DNA of 64,000 nt from contig NZ_BCVH01000018.1 of assembly GCF_001591645.1 (NCBI RefSeq), positions 1-64,000 of the forward strand, read 5' to 3'. Below are positions 36,069-46,479 of this stretch, in pieces (within the stretch, counting starts at the first letter, position 1; every line of letters starts with the position of its first letter). Both the position numbers and the translations under genes were made by a program. This DNA is from Robertmurraya korlensis NBRC 107688 (GTDB taxonomy: Bacteria; Bacillota; Bacilli; Bacillales; Cytobacillaceae). The notes beneath the pieces are model-generated. The model had not been told where the DNA came from, did not search any database, and saw only the letters and a program-made list of their open reading frames with translations.

Positions 36069-37169
36069 TTAAATATAAGAATGTAAATACTCACTTAAAC
36101 ATAAAACCGCAAGCGATTGTCCATAAGGCATGGTAGTTGTTCTAATATCTTTATAAAACTGTAGTGTATCTCCCATACCGGTACCGACTGAGACTTTTTG
36201 CAATGCTCCTTCATGATTAATTTCCTTCAAGATTCCCTCAATGGCTTTGTGGGCGACCTCTTTATAATCCTGGCTTACATACCTTTTATGAACGGATTTT
36301 AGGATCCCATATGCAAATCCAGCTGTAGCAGATGCTTCTAAATAAGAGGTTGGGTCGTCTAGTAATGTGTGCCATAATCCGCTTTTATGTTGGTATTTTG
36401 CTAGTGCTTCAATTTGTCTGTTTAATGTATCTATTAGGAATTCACGAAGAAAATCCCCTTTTTTCAAGTCTAATATTTCAATAATTTCAGGAATGGCAAT
36501 GGTAATCCAGCAGTTTCCTCTTGCCCATAGTGCTTCTGCATAATTATGATTTTCTTCGAATGTCCAGCCATGGAACCATAGACCAGTCTTTCGGTCCGTT
36601 AAATATTTGATATGGATAAGGAACTGTTGTTTTGCCTCCTCTAAGTACTCAGGTTTGTTTAGTAATATCCCAATTTTCGCTAAAGGGAGCACCGTCATCA
36701 TTAAGGTGTCGTCCCATAACTGATTTTTGTTTTCAGGTCCGTAGGTCATATGCTGTAAGCCATTTTCCTTTGTACGGGGCATATCATACATGACCCATTC
36801 AGCCCAATCCTCTAAATACGGGATATATGTCTGGTTCTTTGTATCCTCATACAAACAAGCCAGGGTTAGAAATGGTGCCATTGTATTAACATTTTTAGGT
36901 GGCACACCTTCTTCAAATCTTGCTTCAAACCAACGATTAATAATTTCAATCGCTTTTGGGTCATTCGTCAATTTCCAATATTTATAGATTCCATATAGAC
37001 CAACACCTTGAGGCCAATTCCAAACATTCCAGCTTTTATCGTCAACGATTAGCCCATCAAAATTGAGCAAAAATTCTCCAGAATCATCTTGTATTTTTGT
37101 AAGGTTCTTCATTAATAAATTTATAGAATGAATGATTTCTTTTTTTTCAATAACCTGTTCCTTTATCAC
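36069..37169 (-). CDS. Glycoside hydrolase family 105, unsaturated uronyl hydrolase
   Basis: A 366-residue (alpha/alpha)6-barrel enzyme of the YteR/YesR type. It hydrates the 4,5-unsaturated galacturonyl end that pectate and rhamnogalacturonan lyases leave on oligomers, releasing the terminal unsaturated uronate. Visible family motifs are WNWPQGVGLYGIYKYW, LWDDTLMMTVLPLAKIG (catalytic Asp region), WARGNCWITIAIPEI and LEASATAGFAYGILK. There is no signal peptide, so it is cytoplasmic. GTG 37169 with GGAGGG seven bases upstream is preferred over ATG 37190. It is the first gene of the TRAP operon and carries a cre box upstream. Confidence 0.92.
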   Translation of the reverse strand: MIKEQVIEKKEIIHSINLLMKNLTKIQDDSGEFLLNFDGLIVDDKSWNVWNWPQGVGLYGIYKYWKLTNDPKAIEIINRWFEARFEEGVPPKNVNTMAPFLTLACLYEDTKNQTYIPYLEDWAEWVMYDMPRTKENGLQHMTYGPENKNQLWDDTLMMTVLPLAKIGILLNKPEYLEEAKQQFLIHIKYLTDRKTGLWFHGWTFEENHNYAEALWARGNCWITIAIPEIIEILDLKKGDFLREFLIDTLNRQIEALAKYQHKSGLWHTLLDDPTSYLEASATAGFAYGILKSVHKRYVSQDYKEVAHKAIEGILKEINHEGALQKVSVGTGMGDTLQFYKDIRTTTMPYGQSLAVLCLSEYLHSYI

Positions 37170-37202
37170 AGATATCCCTCCGAAAATCATCTTTTTTAAT
37201 AT

Positions 37203-37218
37203 TTGTCAGCGCTATCAA
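37203..37218. promoter_or_regulatory. cre box upstream of the GH105-TRAP operon
   Basis: TTGTCAGCGCTATCAA matches the cre consensus with one mismatch, 34 bp before the GTG start. Confidence 0.7.
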
Positions 37219-37359
37219 ATCTTATAGGTTCATTGTAATGAATGCGGTTTCTTGGAACAATTTAAAAAACAGAGGTCTAGGTATAAAAAACATGGATGTT
37301 TTTAAACCAGTTGATTTTGGGAGAAGTTAATACTCTTGACAGCTTATTAATAAAATAAA

Positions 37360-37381
37360 AAAACCAGCATCGGCTGGTTTT
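37360..37381 (-). terminator. Terminator after the orphan sugar-binding protein gene
   Basis: AAAACCAGC, loop ATCG, GCTGGTTTT. The minus strand continues TTTATTTTATT. It separates the two-component/SBP unit from the GH105-TRAP unit. Confidence 0.88.
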
Positions 37382-37435
37382 GATTATGGATATAGGGTGC
37401 TATCCTATAAGGGAGGTGCTAATCCTGTTTATGCA

Positions 37436-38734
<1,299 letters not shown>

Positions 38735-38802
38735 TTATCCCCCCTTTGGTGAATAAACTCTATAATGATTTTGGCCGAAAAATAAGGAATGGAGGGTATA
38801 AC

Positions 38803-40356
38803 TTATGTTACTTTTCGATATTCTGAAGGTGTATACCCAGTATACTTTCTAAAAACTTGACTAAAATATTGTGGGTTATCCTTAAAACCGATCATTTCCG
38901 CTAACGTTCCAACTTTTACGTTATCCATTTCCAAAATATATTCAACTGCCTTTTCTATTCTTTGTTTTGTAAGATAAGCAGAAAACCTCTGACCAGTTTC
39001 TTGTTTAAACAGTTTTCCTAAATAATCTGGATTCATATAAAGGATGTTATTCGCTACCATTTTAAGAGAAAGATCGGGATTACTAAGATTCTCTTCTACA
39101 ATTTCTATTACTCTGTCAATAACAGAGGACTGTTTTGATTTGAAATGATTATAGTATTCATTTGTCATGTTTTTTGCGGCTGCTTCGATATATTCCTTCA
39201 TTTGCTGTACGGTTTCCATACCTAGCAATGCTGAGGTTCCCATAAGGTAGTCTTGCATATGCTCTACATCTACCGTCTGGATGACGGAAAGATATAGCTG
39301 GATACAGTAGGATTTTGTCAAGTCAATCCCTATCCGTAAATCAGCCATTTTTTCAAAGATGATATCGATTTCTTTCCCTACATCCTGAATATGTCCCGAT
39401 TTGATTTTTAAAATGATTTGCTGTTCATCCATGATCCTTTCGCTTGGAAAGTGAGTATTTATGGGGAATAGATCTTTTTTCGTTATAATGCTTCCTTCTC
39501 CTAAATAAAAACGATGTTCCAAACACTCCATTGCTTCACGGTACAAGTTTCTAGCGTTACCAATAGAATCCCCTTCACTTATGGCAACAGTGGTATCCCT
39601 TTTGAAGTACTGTGAAATAAGCTGTCTAATTTGTGTAATTTGATCATGGAGTTTTTCCCAGTCATTATTATCCTTGATGAGAAACAGTGCATATTCTCCA
39701 ATATTGCTGTTTAAGAGAATCGAATCAAATATGTCTGCTCCAATATTTTTTATCGCATATAAATCCTGATAGGTAAAATCACCCTCCACCTTAAAAAGGA
39801 TGAGTCTAACTTTTTCATTCTCTATCTCTATATCAAAAAGTCGCTGATAGTAAGATAAGTCTTTATTTGAATAGTTTTTACTAGTTAAGAATTCCATTAA
39901 TAGGTGGGATTTTATATAAGGCTGCGCCTTTTCATATTTTGCCCGAAGATCACTGACAAAGGTATCCTTGACGTTTTGTTCCTTTAATTCGGTAATAACA
40001 ACGTGTAACGCAGCCGTAATTTTTTCTTCATTACAAGGCTTTAACAAATATTTTTTAACACCATATTGCATGGCAGTCCTAGCGTATTCAAAATCATTAA
40101 ATCCGGATAAGAGAATAAACTTGATGGAAGGAAATTTCTTGTTGACCTTCGATACTAGACTGAGCCCATCCATACCAGGCATTCTTATATCACTGATCAC
40201 AATATCTGGTTCTAAATCGATAATTTTTTCATAGGCTTCCATCCCGTTTCTTGCAGTTGCCACAAGTTCCGTATTCAATGCCTTCCAATCAACTACACTA
40301 GAAATCCCTTCAAGAATAATCTTTTCATCATCAGCTACTAACACCTTATAAGTCAT
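38803..40356 (-). CDS. Response regulator with AraC-type HTH (YesN-like)
   Basis: A 517-residue regulator. Receiver domain residues 3-120 carry DDEK, the phospho-acceptor Asp in PDIVISDIRMPGMDG, and LLKPCNE. The middle 280 residues are the variable linker of this class. The C-terminal AraC HTH runs from about 415 (LKMVANNILYMNPDYLGKLF to VGTLAEMIGFKDNPQYFSQV, ending FRKYTGYTPSEYRK). It starts 4 bp after the kinase stop, so the two are coupled. Likely targets are the downstream SBP and the GH105-TRAP operon. Confidence 0.92.
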   Translation of the reverse strand: MTYKVLVADDEKIILEGISSVVDWKALNTELVATARNGMEAYEKIIDLEPDIVISDIRMPGMDGLSLVSKVNKKFPSIKFILLSGFNDFEYARTAMQYGVKKYLLKPCNEEKITAALHVVITELKEQNVKDTFVSDLRAKYEKAQPYIKSHLLMEFLTSKNYSNKDLSYYQRLFDIEIENEKVRLILFKVEGDFTYQDLYAIKNIGADIFDSILLNSNIGEYALFLIKDNNDWEKLHDQITQIRQLISQYFKRDTTVAISEGDSIGNARNLYREAMECLEHRFYLGEGSIITKKDLFPINTHFPSERIMDEQQIILKIKSGHIQDVGKEIDIIFEKMADLRIGIDLTKSYCIQLYLSVIQTVDVEHMQDYLMGTSALLGMETVQQMKEYIEAAAKNMTNEYYNHFKSKQSSVIDRVIEIVEENLSNPDLSLKMVANNILYMNPDYLGKLFKQETGQRFSAYLTKQRIEKAVEYILEMDNVKVGTLAEMIGFKDNPQYFSQVFRKYTGYTPSEYRKVT

Positions 40357-40360
40357 CTAA

Positions 40361-42118
40361 TCACCCCGTCCTAACAGGTAAAACCACAGTAATCGCGGTC
40401 CCATTCCCCGAAAGATTTTCAATTCTTAAGCCATAGTGTTCTCCAGCATAAAGCTTGATTCGATCGTCAATATTATTTAATCCAATTCCCGTCCCTCTAG
40501 GTTTCACCAAGCCTTCTTTGACCTTTTGCAAAATCAGGGGGTCAATACCTGGTCCATTATCTTCAATCTGGATATAAAGTTTATCTTCCTCTTGAAAAGC
40601 AGATAGTTTAATATTCATCGTGTAAATAGAAGGCTCCACTGCATGCTTGAAGGTATTTTCAAGCAGTGGCTGTATGATTAATTTCGGAATCCTATACTTT
40701 CTAACGTAATCGGGAATATCCATAACCATGTCGAACCGATCGTCAAATCGGTACTTTTGAATCGTTAAATAGCTGTTCACAATATCAAGTTCTTCCTCAA
40801 ACAGAATGATATCCTCTTTAAAATTTAGGGAGTTCCTCATTAGATGTCCGAGGGATTCAACCATCTTAGAAATTTGCTCCTGTTTTCTTGTTATTGCCAA
40901 CCAGTTAATAGATTCAAGCGTATTGTACAAAAAATGTGGGTTAATCTGAGCCTGTAAAGCTCTAAACTCCGTTTCCTTTATCAGGAGCTGCTTTGAGAAA
41001 TTCTCTTGTATCAACTCATCAATTCTTTGAATCATTGTTTTAAAATTGCGATAAAGAATTCCAATTTCATCGTCATTTTGAATAGCAGGATGTAATCTAT
41101 GAACAACGTTAAAATCGCCGTTTTGAACTTCCTGCATGGTTGTTGCTAAGTCCAAAATAGGATTCGTAAGCTTCCTTAAAAATGTAAAGCCAATGGTAAT
41201 AAGAAAAACGAACATGATCATAAATACCAACAACAATGTATATTTTGCGGCCGTAATCTTTGCAAACATCCTATCAAATGGAATGATGCTCCAATAAGTC
41301 CACCCATCAAAATTCGTTGTTATATGGTTGATGAATGTTCTTTCTCCCTTGATGTTTTCAATACTGTACCCCTGCATATTTTTCGTAAGGAACGTATATT
41401 CGCTCAAATAGTCCATTTCTTTTTCAGAAAAGATCATTCGGTTTCCCTGCGTAATAACAATATTTCCTGCAATCTCCCCTTGAGGTTTCGGTAAATCGCT
41501 TACAATTTTATTTAAATTTACCCGAATAAGGAGCTTTCCGATCTTCTCAAAACTTAGTTGCTCATACGAAAGGATGAGTCGGGCTGAAATTAAGTCTCCA
41601 TTATATCCAACTAGTTCCAACCAATGGTTTTCCCCCTCGTACTTATCAGCTTGAATAAAAGCAAGATTTTTATCTTCCTTCTTTAGGGGATGGCTGCTGG
41701 AACCAGATAAGAATTCCCTTCCAACTGAATCATATAAATTAATGGATTGAATATAGTTTTCAGAGCCGATATATTTGGCCAATTCATCTTCAATTTCTTG
41801 TTGAAGACGATGGAAATCATAACCGGTCACATCAGCTTGAAGCTCTGATAAGATCCTTTGAATCTGTGGATCAACCGCAATATTGTAACTGACTTCTTCT
41901 ACTCTATCTAACTCCTTTTCGATCGTGTTAGATGACATCATCAACACTTGTGAGGATTTTGTATAGAGTTGTTCATCATAAAAGGAAAACGCATATTGAA
42001 GTCCACCCAATACGAATGCCAGTGTGGTCAACATAATTAACGTGATCGTTATAAATAACTTTGCATTTAGTTTTAAACTTTTATAGAAATTCGCAATGCT
42101 GACCCTTATCTTTTTCAT
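40361..42118 (-). CDS. Sensor histidine kinase, YesM/LytS-type
   Basis: A 585-residue membrane kinase. Membrane helices at about 18-40 and 290-312 border an extracellular Cache-like domain. A HAMP segment (TNPILDLATTMQEVQNGDFN), the phospho-acceptor RALQAQINPHFLYNTLESIN, and an HATPase domain with DNGPGID and GTGIGLNNIDDRI follow. It is the first gene of the unit, read from about 42150. It probably senses plant-cell-wall oligosaccharides, judging from the GH105 and TRAP genes downstream. Confidence 0.92.
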   Translation of the reverse strand: MKKIRVSIANFYKSLKLNAKLFITITLIMLTTLAFVLGGLQYAFSFYDEQLYTKSSQVLMMSSNTIEKELDRVEEVSYNIAVDPQIQRILSELQADVTGYDFHRLQQEIEDELAKYIGSENYIQSINLYDSVGREFLSGSSSHPLKKEDKNLAFIQADKYEGENHWLELVGYNGDLISARLILSYEQLSFEKIGKLLIRVNLNKIVSDLPKPQGEIAGNIVITQGNRMIFSEKEMDYLSEYTFLTKNMQGYSIENIKGERTFINHITTNFDGWTYWSIIPFDRMFAKITAAKYTLLLVFMIMFVFLITIGFTFLRKLTNPILDLATTMQEVQNGDFNVVHRLHPAIQNDDEIGILYRNFKTMIQRIDELIQENFSKQLLIKETEFRALQAQINPHFLYNTLESINWLAITRKQEQISKMVESLGHLMRNSLNFKEDIILFEEELDIVNSYLTIQKYRFDDRFDMVMDIPDYVRKYRIPKLIIQPLLENTFKHAVEPSIYTMNIKLSAFQEEDKLYIQIEDNGPGIDPLILQKVKEGLVKPRGTGIGLNNIDDRIKLYAGEHYGLRIENLSGNGTAITVVLPVRTG

Positions 42119-42351
42119 GTAATTTAGAAATCTCCCTTAGCATATAAGGCTTAGAAAACGGCTCCATCTGTGGAGCTTTCATAAAGGGAATGCTGTAATT
42201 TAGTATACTTAGCAAGACAACGTTTTCATTTTTAAATAAGGGAAATAATATTCCCAATTTTATACTAGTGTAATAGAAAAACACGAATGGATTACTATAA
42301 AAAACCGACTTTTTTGTGTAGAAAACAGAGATGATTGTTACGGATTCATGA

Positions 42352-42383
42352 AGAAACGCCGGTTAGGAAACCCAGCGTTTTCT
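42352..42383. terminator. Hairpin between cwlO-like and kinase genes
   Basis: AAACGC(C)GG...CC(CA)GCGTTT. It lies 20 bp beyond the first terminator and may be a second stop. Confidence 0.5.
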
Positions 42384-42400
42384 TACTGTAACCTAAAATA

Positions 42401-42429
42401 AAAAGACAAGGAAAAAATCCCTGTCTTTT
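42401..42429 (-). terminator. Terminator of the CwlO-like gene
   Basis: AAAAGACA(A)GG and CC(C)TGTCTTTT pair around an A-rich loop, directly downstream of the stop codon. Confidence 0.75.
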
Positions 42430-42435
42430 AATCTA

Positions 42436-43635
42436 TTAATGAATAACTCTCATCACTCTGCCGTTAAACGTATTTGCCCAATACCCACTTGACATATTGG
42501 CAATAGCTACACCTGTTGAGCTTTGTGATCCAATAAACTTACCGCCACCGATATAAATTCCAACATGACCATCCTGTTTATATGTATTAAAAAATACCAT
42601 ATCACCAGGTCGCATTTCATTTACAGATACAGGTGTCCCTGTATTTTTTAGTGAATCCGTGCTAGCACCCACGCGAACACCAGCCTGTGAAAATGCCCAA
42701 GATACAAAACCAGAACAGTCAAAACGCCCGTTTGCGATGTCAGAGGCTGTTCTTCCCCCGCCAAATACATACACTGAATTACCGATATATTTATTACCTG
42801 CATTGATTACAATCGAAATAGAATCAGATGAACCTGCTGTATTTGAAACCGGTATTGAGTTAGAGTTGCTTACTGACGTTCCTTTGCTTGTCCCAGATTG
42901 GGGGTTCGATGGGGCTGTAACAGCAGTTCTTGCTGCCTCGGCAGCTATTTGCAATTCTGCTTTCTGCTGCTGAAGACTTGAAATTTCTGCTAAACTATCA
43001 TTCTCTTGATTAACCAACTGTGCTCTTAGAGCCTCATTGTTTGCCTTTTGCTCAGCAATTTGAGCTTGCATTCCCTCAAGTTCAACCTTCATATTGTTCA
43101 GGTCATTTAACTTTTGTTCGACAGCCTTGTATTTTTCTTCTACTGCCTTTTTATCCTCTTCATGTGCTTCTATCATTTCTCGATCAGCATCTAGTATTTT
43201 TGTCACTGCTCCAACACGGTCAATAAAATCACCAAAATTTTTGGATCCAAAGACTACATCTAAATAGCTTAATTGACCACCGCTAGCTTGATAAGAAACC
43301 GCACGGGCCTTCAATTTTTCATTACGGACCGCAATTCGTTCCTCAATCTCATCAATCGCACTGTTCAGTTGTTCAATTTCGACCTGTGTTTCCGCAATTT
43401 GCGCATTTGTAGATTCAATCTTAGCACTGTTGTCAGCAATAGCTTGTTCAATCTTTTGGATTTGTGCTTCTACTTCTGATCGCTGTGCTTGTAAGCCACT
43501 AAGCTGTTGTTGAGCGTTTACAATACTGTTTTGAATATTTTGGATGGATTCCGCTTTAACTGGTGAAACAGTAAGCAAGCTACCTACTCCAAGTGTGAAT
43601 GTTGTAATAAGTGTAATGAATGTAGTTTTTTTCAA
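42436..43635 (-). CDS. NlpC/P60 peptidoglycan DL-endopeptidase, CwlO-like
   Basis: About 399 residues from TTG 43635 (GGGAGGACC upstream; the longer GTG/ATG frame to 43704 lacks a site). A signal peptide (LITTFTLGVGSLLTVSPVKA) precedes a long coiled coil (about 35-245, rich in Gln, Ala and Glu), a Ser/Asn/Thr linker and a C-terminal NlpC/P60 domain. The catalytic Cys is in RFDCSGFVSWAF and the His in DGHVGIYIGGG. Such enzymes cut the D-Glu-mDAP bond for wall expansion, and the coiled coil binds FtsEX in CwlO. The promoter region is AT-rich. I did not find a convincing WalR box. Confidence 0.92.
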   Translation of the reverse strand: MKKTTFITLITTFTLGVGSLLTVSPVKAESIQNIQNSIVNAQQQLSGLQAQRSEVEAQIQKIEQAIADNSAKIESTNAQIAETQVEIEQLNSAIDEIEERIAVRNEKLKARAVSYQASGGQLSYLDVVFGSKNFGDFIDRVGAVTKILDADREMIEAHEEDKKAVEEKYKAVEQKLNDLNNMKVELEGMQAQIAEQKANNEALRAQLVNQENDSLAEISSLQQQKAELQIAAEAARTAVTAPSNPQSGTSKGTSVSNSNSIPVSNTAGSSDSISIVINAGNKYIGNSVYVFGGGRTASDIANGRFDCSGFVSWAFSQAGVRVGASTDSLKNTGTPVSVNEMRPGDMVFFNTYKQDGHVGIYIGGGKFIGSQSSTGVAIANMSSGYWANTFNGRVMRVIH

Positions 43636-43840
43636 GTTTAGGTCCTCCCTGCTCCCGGCAGTGAAACAATTTATATGTATAATGACATGTATTGATTTCG
43701 ACAAATATATATGTTAATAGTATTATATCATCAAAATCTGACAATAATGTTATAGGTAAATTACAAATATATTTCAAATATTACAAGATTCAACATGATT
43801 TATATAAATCTAAATAGGTGAAAAGTAATATACATAAAAG

Positions 43841-43890
43841 TACCTTATAAAGAGACCATTTTCATAGTGTCTCTTTATAGGGTATTTTTT
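43841..43890 (+). terminator. Strong orphan rho-independent terminator
   Basis: A stem of about 15 bp (TACCTTATAAAGAGAC / GTCTCTTTATAGGGTA, one mismatch) followed by TTTTTT on the plus strand. No plus-strand gene precedes it: the cwlO-like gene diverges. The rest of 43636-44089 shows only AT-rich promoter-like sequence. Confidence 0.75.
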
Positions 43891-44089
43891 ACGAATACCT
43901 TTTACGATATATGCATCAGGTAATGTCGGAAAAATCTAACAACTCTTGATTACTCTTTATGGTAAAATTTTCTTAAATAATCCTTTGTTAACTTCAATCA
44001 TGTTTACATATTAGTCTCCCGATAGGAAGATTTATGTAAATGTTTCAAGTCTACTGTTCTACTAAGGGTTAGTGAGGAGGGGGAAAGGG

Positions 44090-45208
44090 ATGTTATATAC
44101 AGACGAGTGTTTAGAGAAGTTGCGGATGGAAGGCGATCCAGTTCTGGACCGAATAATGGATGAACTGTTTCAGAACAGTCAGGTTGGATCCGTAAACGAA
44201 TTATTGAAGCGATTAATGCACAATAATCAGGAGTATCCAGAAGAACTACCGGATACCATTGAGTTTTGGCTGAAAAATACCGCTCATTGCCCAGAAGGAG
44301 TGGACTGGGCCAGAATAAAAAACGCTACTGATTTATTTCAGGAACATGGCATCGCCATCACCTTCCTACTATCAACAAGCTCACTTGTGAATTGTTACGC
44401 AGCACGTAAAGGTGTGAAGGTCCTTACTTTCAGTTATCGTTTAGGTCAAAACGCATACCGTAGGATAGCAGAAACAGGGCAATTCGTGCTTCACATCTTG
44501 GCTCCAGGTGGACTTGAATCCGGAGGACTAGGAATCAAAGCCATTCAAAAAGTCCGTCTCATGCATTCCGCCATTCGCCATTTGGTTCAAAAGACCGGCA
44601 GATGGGACGAAAAAGAGAATGGCATCCCCATTTGTCAGGAGGATCTGCTTGGTACTCTAATAAGCTTTTCCATTGTGATCATAGATGGGCTTCGTCAGTT
44701 AGGTATGAAAATAACAAATAAACAAGCGGAAGATTACCTGTACTTTTGGAAAATTGTCGGAATCATGCTGGGAGTTCGAAAAGATATTCTCCCAGAAACC
44801 ATCCAAGAGGCAAAGCAGTTAGAGGAAATGATTAAAACAAGACACCATGGACCTTCTCCAGAAGGGGTTCTGATGACTCGTGCTCTACTTGAATTTCATG
44901 CAGACCTCATCCCCGGTGAGATGTTTGACAATATAATTCCAGCTCTCATTCGAGAAACTGCAGGAGACGAAATAGCAGACTGGTTGGAAGTTCCTCACTC
45001 CAATTGGATAAAAATTATGAAATTCAAAGAGCTAACAGGCTTTTTGCTTGATCCAGATTATACGGGTTTTTTCGGAAGCATGGTCAATCGAGTGGGGTTA
45101 GCCATACTGAAGCGCCAGTCACTTGCGATGACCGACTATGAATATACCCAATTTCTCATACCAACTGAACTGCAGAAGGCTTGGGGAATTGAGGAGAAAA
45201 GGGTGTAA
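44090..45208 (+). CDS. Oxygenase MpaB / rubber-oxygenase (DUF2236) family protein
   Basis: A 372-residue protein of the MpaB/Lcp-like heme oxygenase superfamily. Recognised segments are NAYRRIAETGQFVLHILAPG, GGLGIKAIQKVRLMHSAIRH (conserved Arg and His near the heme), ICQEDLLGTLISFSIVIIDG and a late WLEVPHS. No signal peptide is visible, so it is probably cytoplasmic. The start ATG 44090 follows GGAGGGGGAAAGGG; the GTG at 44072 is part of the ribosome-binding region. Members cleave C=C bonds in prenyl or other chains, but the substrate here is unknown. It forms a monocistronic unit with its own terminator. Confidence 0.82.
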   Translation: MLYTDECLEKLRMEGDPVLDRIMDELFQNSQVGSVNELLKRLMHNNQEYPEELPDTIEFWLKNTAHCPEGVDWARIKNATDLFQEHGIAITFLLSTSSLVNCYAARKGVKVLTFSYRLGQNAYRRIAETGQFVLHILAPGGLESGGLGIKAIQKVRLMHSAIRHLVQKTGRWDEKENGIPICQEDLLGTLISFSIVIIDGLRQLGMKITNKQAEDYLYFWKIVGIMLGVRKDILPETIQEAKQLEEMIKTRHHGPSPEGVLMTRALLEFHADLIPGEMFDNIIPALIRETAGDEIADWLEVPHSNWIKIMKFKELTGFLLDPDYTGFFGSMVNRVGLAILKRQSLAMTDYEYTQFLIPTELQKAWGIEEKRV

Positions 45209-45220
45209 TAATAAAACAAT

Positions 45221-45246
45221 GAAGCATGGGGCGGTTCCCATGCTTC
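45221..45246. terminator. Bidirectional terminator after the MpaB-family gene
   Basis: GAAGCATGGG, loop GCGGTT, CCCATGCTTC: a perfect 10-bp stem between convergent genes. Confidence 0.85.
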
Positions 45247-45319
45247 GTTTCTTGTTTATTATCTATTGAAACCACGATTACTAGAGATTTCTATGCTATT
45301 TTATATTTGTATTCCTACG

Positions 45320-45819
45320 TTATGGTGTTGCTGCGGAGGAAGCAGCTGCTTGATCGGCCTTCACACAATCAATTGCCACGACAAGTGCAATAATGACGGT
45401 TTCCATCTCTTCATTCATTATTTGAACTTTGTAGCTATCTCCCCAAGCGAACCACTCCTTGCTCACTTTACCTACGACATTACCATTTTGTAATATCTCA
45501 AACTCCATATCCCACCAATTCCCATACACTTCAATACCTGCAGCATCAATCGTATAGCGTGCCTTAAAGAAGGAAAACTCCTTCTTAATCGTTACTACCT
45601 CTCGCCCATTCACCTCAACAAGAAATTTCGGTAAGAAGCTGAACACCTTCTTCGTAATGAGCGCCACTTCGTCTCTAGTTGTATTCATAATGGAGAAAGT
45701 CTTTGGAATTTGCATAAAACTGCCCTCTACGTAATATACATCCTTCTCCTGCGCATCCTTTACTGTAAACTTGCCACTAACACTGAATACCTTCTGTTTT
45801 ATATATAAAGCTGCTTTAT
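45320..45819 (-). pseudogene. LURP-one-related (YxjI-like) protein gene, start lost
   Basis: The LOR beta-barrel protein is readable from KQKVFSVSGKFTVKDAQEKD through VYYVEGSFMQIPKTFSIMN to ...IDCVKADQAAASSAATP. The N-terminal part precedes the first in-frame ATG (45715), so the usual start is missing. Deleting TA from the TATATATA run near 45800-45807 restores xKQLYIKQKVFS..., with ATA (45817-45819) where an ATG is expected. No ribosome binding site is visible there. Translation from 45715 would give a 131-residue truncated protein. LOR proteins bind phospholipid or act as scaffolds; the role in bacteria is unclear. Confidence 0.65.
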
Positions 45820-45912
45820 GGAAAAAGTAATTAAAGTGATCGATGAAGAAGAATTCTATCGAAGAAGACTAATGGGTCTTCTCCTTAAAGGAGTCCCTTT
45901 CTAAAAAACGAG

Positions 45913-45944
45913 TGTAGACAAAGCCAAAAATGGCTTTGTCTACA
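45913..45944. repeat. Perfect 14-bp inverted repeat with 4-base loop
   Basis: TGTAGACAAAGCCA, AAAA, TGGCTTTGTCTACA. On the minus strand a T6 run follows five bases later, so it may be an old terminator. It lies exactly at the 5' edge of the LysR remnant. Confidence 0.75.
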
Positions 45945-46243
45945 AGGTCACGGTTATTACGACGCAATCATCAGCCTATTTTATGAAGTAGGACTTAGCC
46001 CCATTAAATCTCAACAAGCGAATGAACTCCAAACCATTGTTTCGTTAGTCGCATCTGGAGTAGGAAATGGCAGTCTTACCAGCATCCATCATGAACTATA
46101 TTAATAATAAAGTGACCTATCTAACACTAACTGAAAACAACACTTCCTGTACATCTTCAATGGCCAGGAGAAAAGACAACGACTCTACAACATTAAAATC
46201 ATTTATTAAACATGTTGATCATCAAAATCTTTGTTTAAGTTAA
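45934..46243 (+). pseudogene. LysR-type regulator, C-terminal remnant with frameshift
   Basis: The effector-binding half of a LysR regulator is readable: GHGYYDAIISLFYEVGLSPI, NELQTIVSLVASGVG, then after a one-base shift near 46061-46068 MAVLPASIMNYINNKVTYLT and on to a stop at 46241-46243. The DNA-binding half is absent upstream. LysR proteins normally read ...SGLGVALLPASI at this point, which supports one extra A in the GGAAATGG run. The gene is dead. Confidence 0.75.
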
Positions 46244-46249
46244 TATTAG

Positions 46250-46378
46250 ATTTATATAAATACTAATATTAGCTATGAAGCAAAAACGAGAAGACTTGCA
46301 AATTCTGTTCGTTCAACGGAGATTAAGGAACATGAGTTAGTAACTGAAATTGAAAACTCTCTCTTAATCTCAAATTAA
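46250..46378 (+). other. Open coding-like stretch without start, unassigned
   Basis: It reads ...NISYEAKTRRLANSVRSTE and IKEHELVTEIENSLLISN before TAA at 46376. No ribosome binding site was found. It may be another gene fragment in this decayed spacer. Confidence 0.3.
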
Positions 46379-46384
46379 AATTAA

Positions 46385-46412
46385 AGCACCAATCCTATTA
46401 TGGAGTGGTGCT
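46385..46412. terminator. Hairpin downstream of the FAH-family gene
   Basis: AGCACCA...TGGTGCT, 7-bp stem, 14-base loop. It lies about 70 bp past the FAH stop. The T-tract is weak. Confidence 0.4.
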
Positions 46413-46479
46413 GATTGTTAAAAAACGCATTTGCTATGATACGGTTCTCCGCACCTATTTAAGAGGCAGTTCTTTTACT

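Noticed and set aside
42081-42284. Minus-strand 67-codon frame before the YesM-like kinase
   Set aside because: It overlaps the kinase start, lacks a ribosome binding site and covers the promoter region.
43690-43830. WalR box before the CwlO-like gene
   Set aside because: TGTAAT half-sites occur but their spacing (14 bp between) does not fit the expected N5 arrangement.
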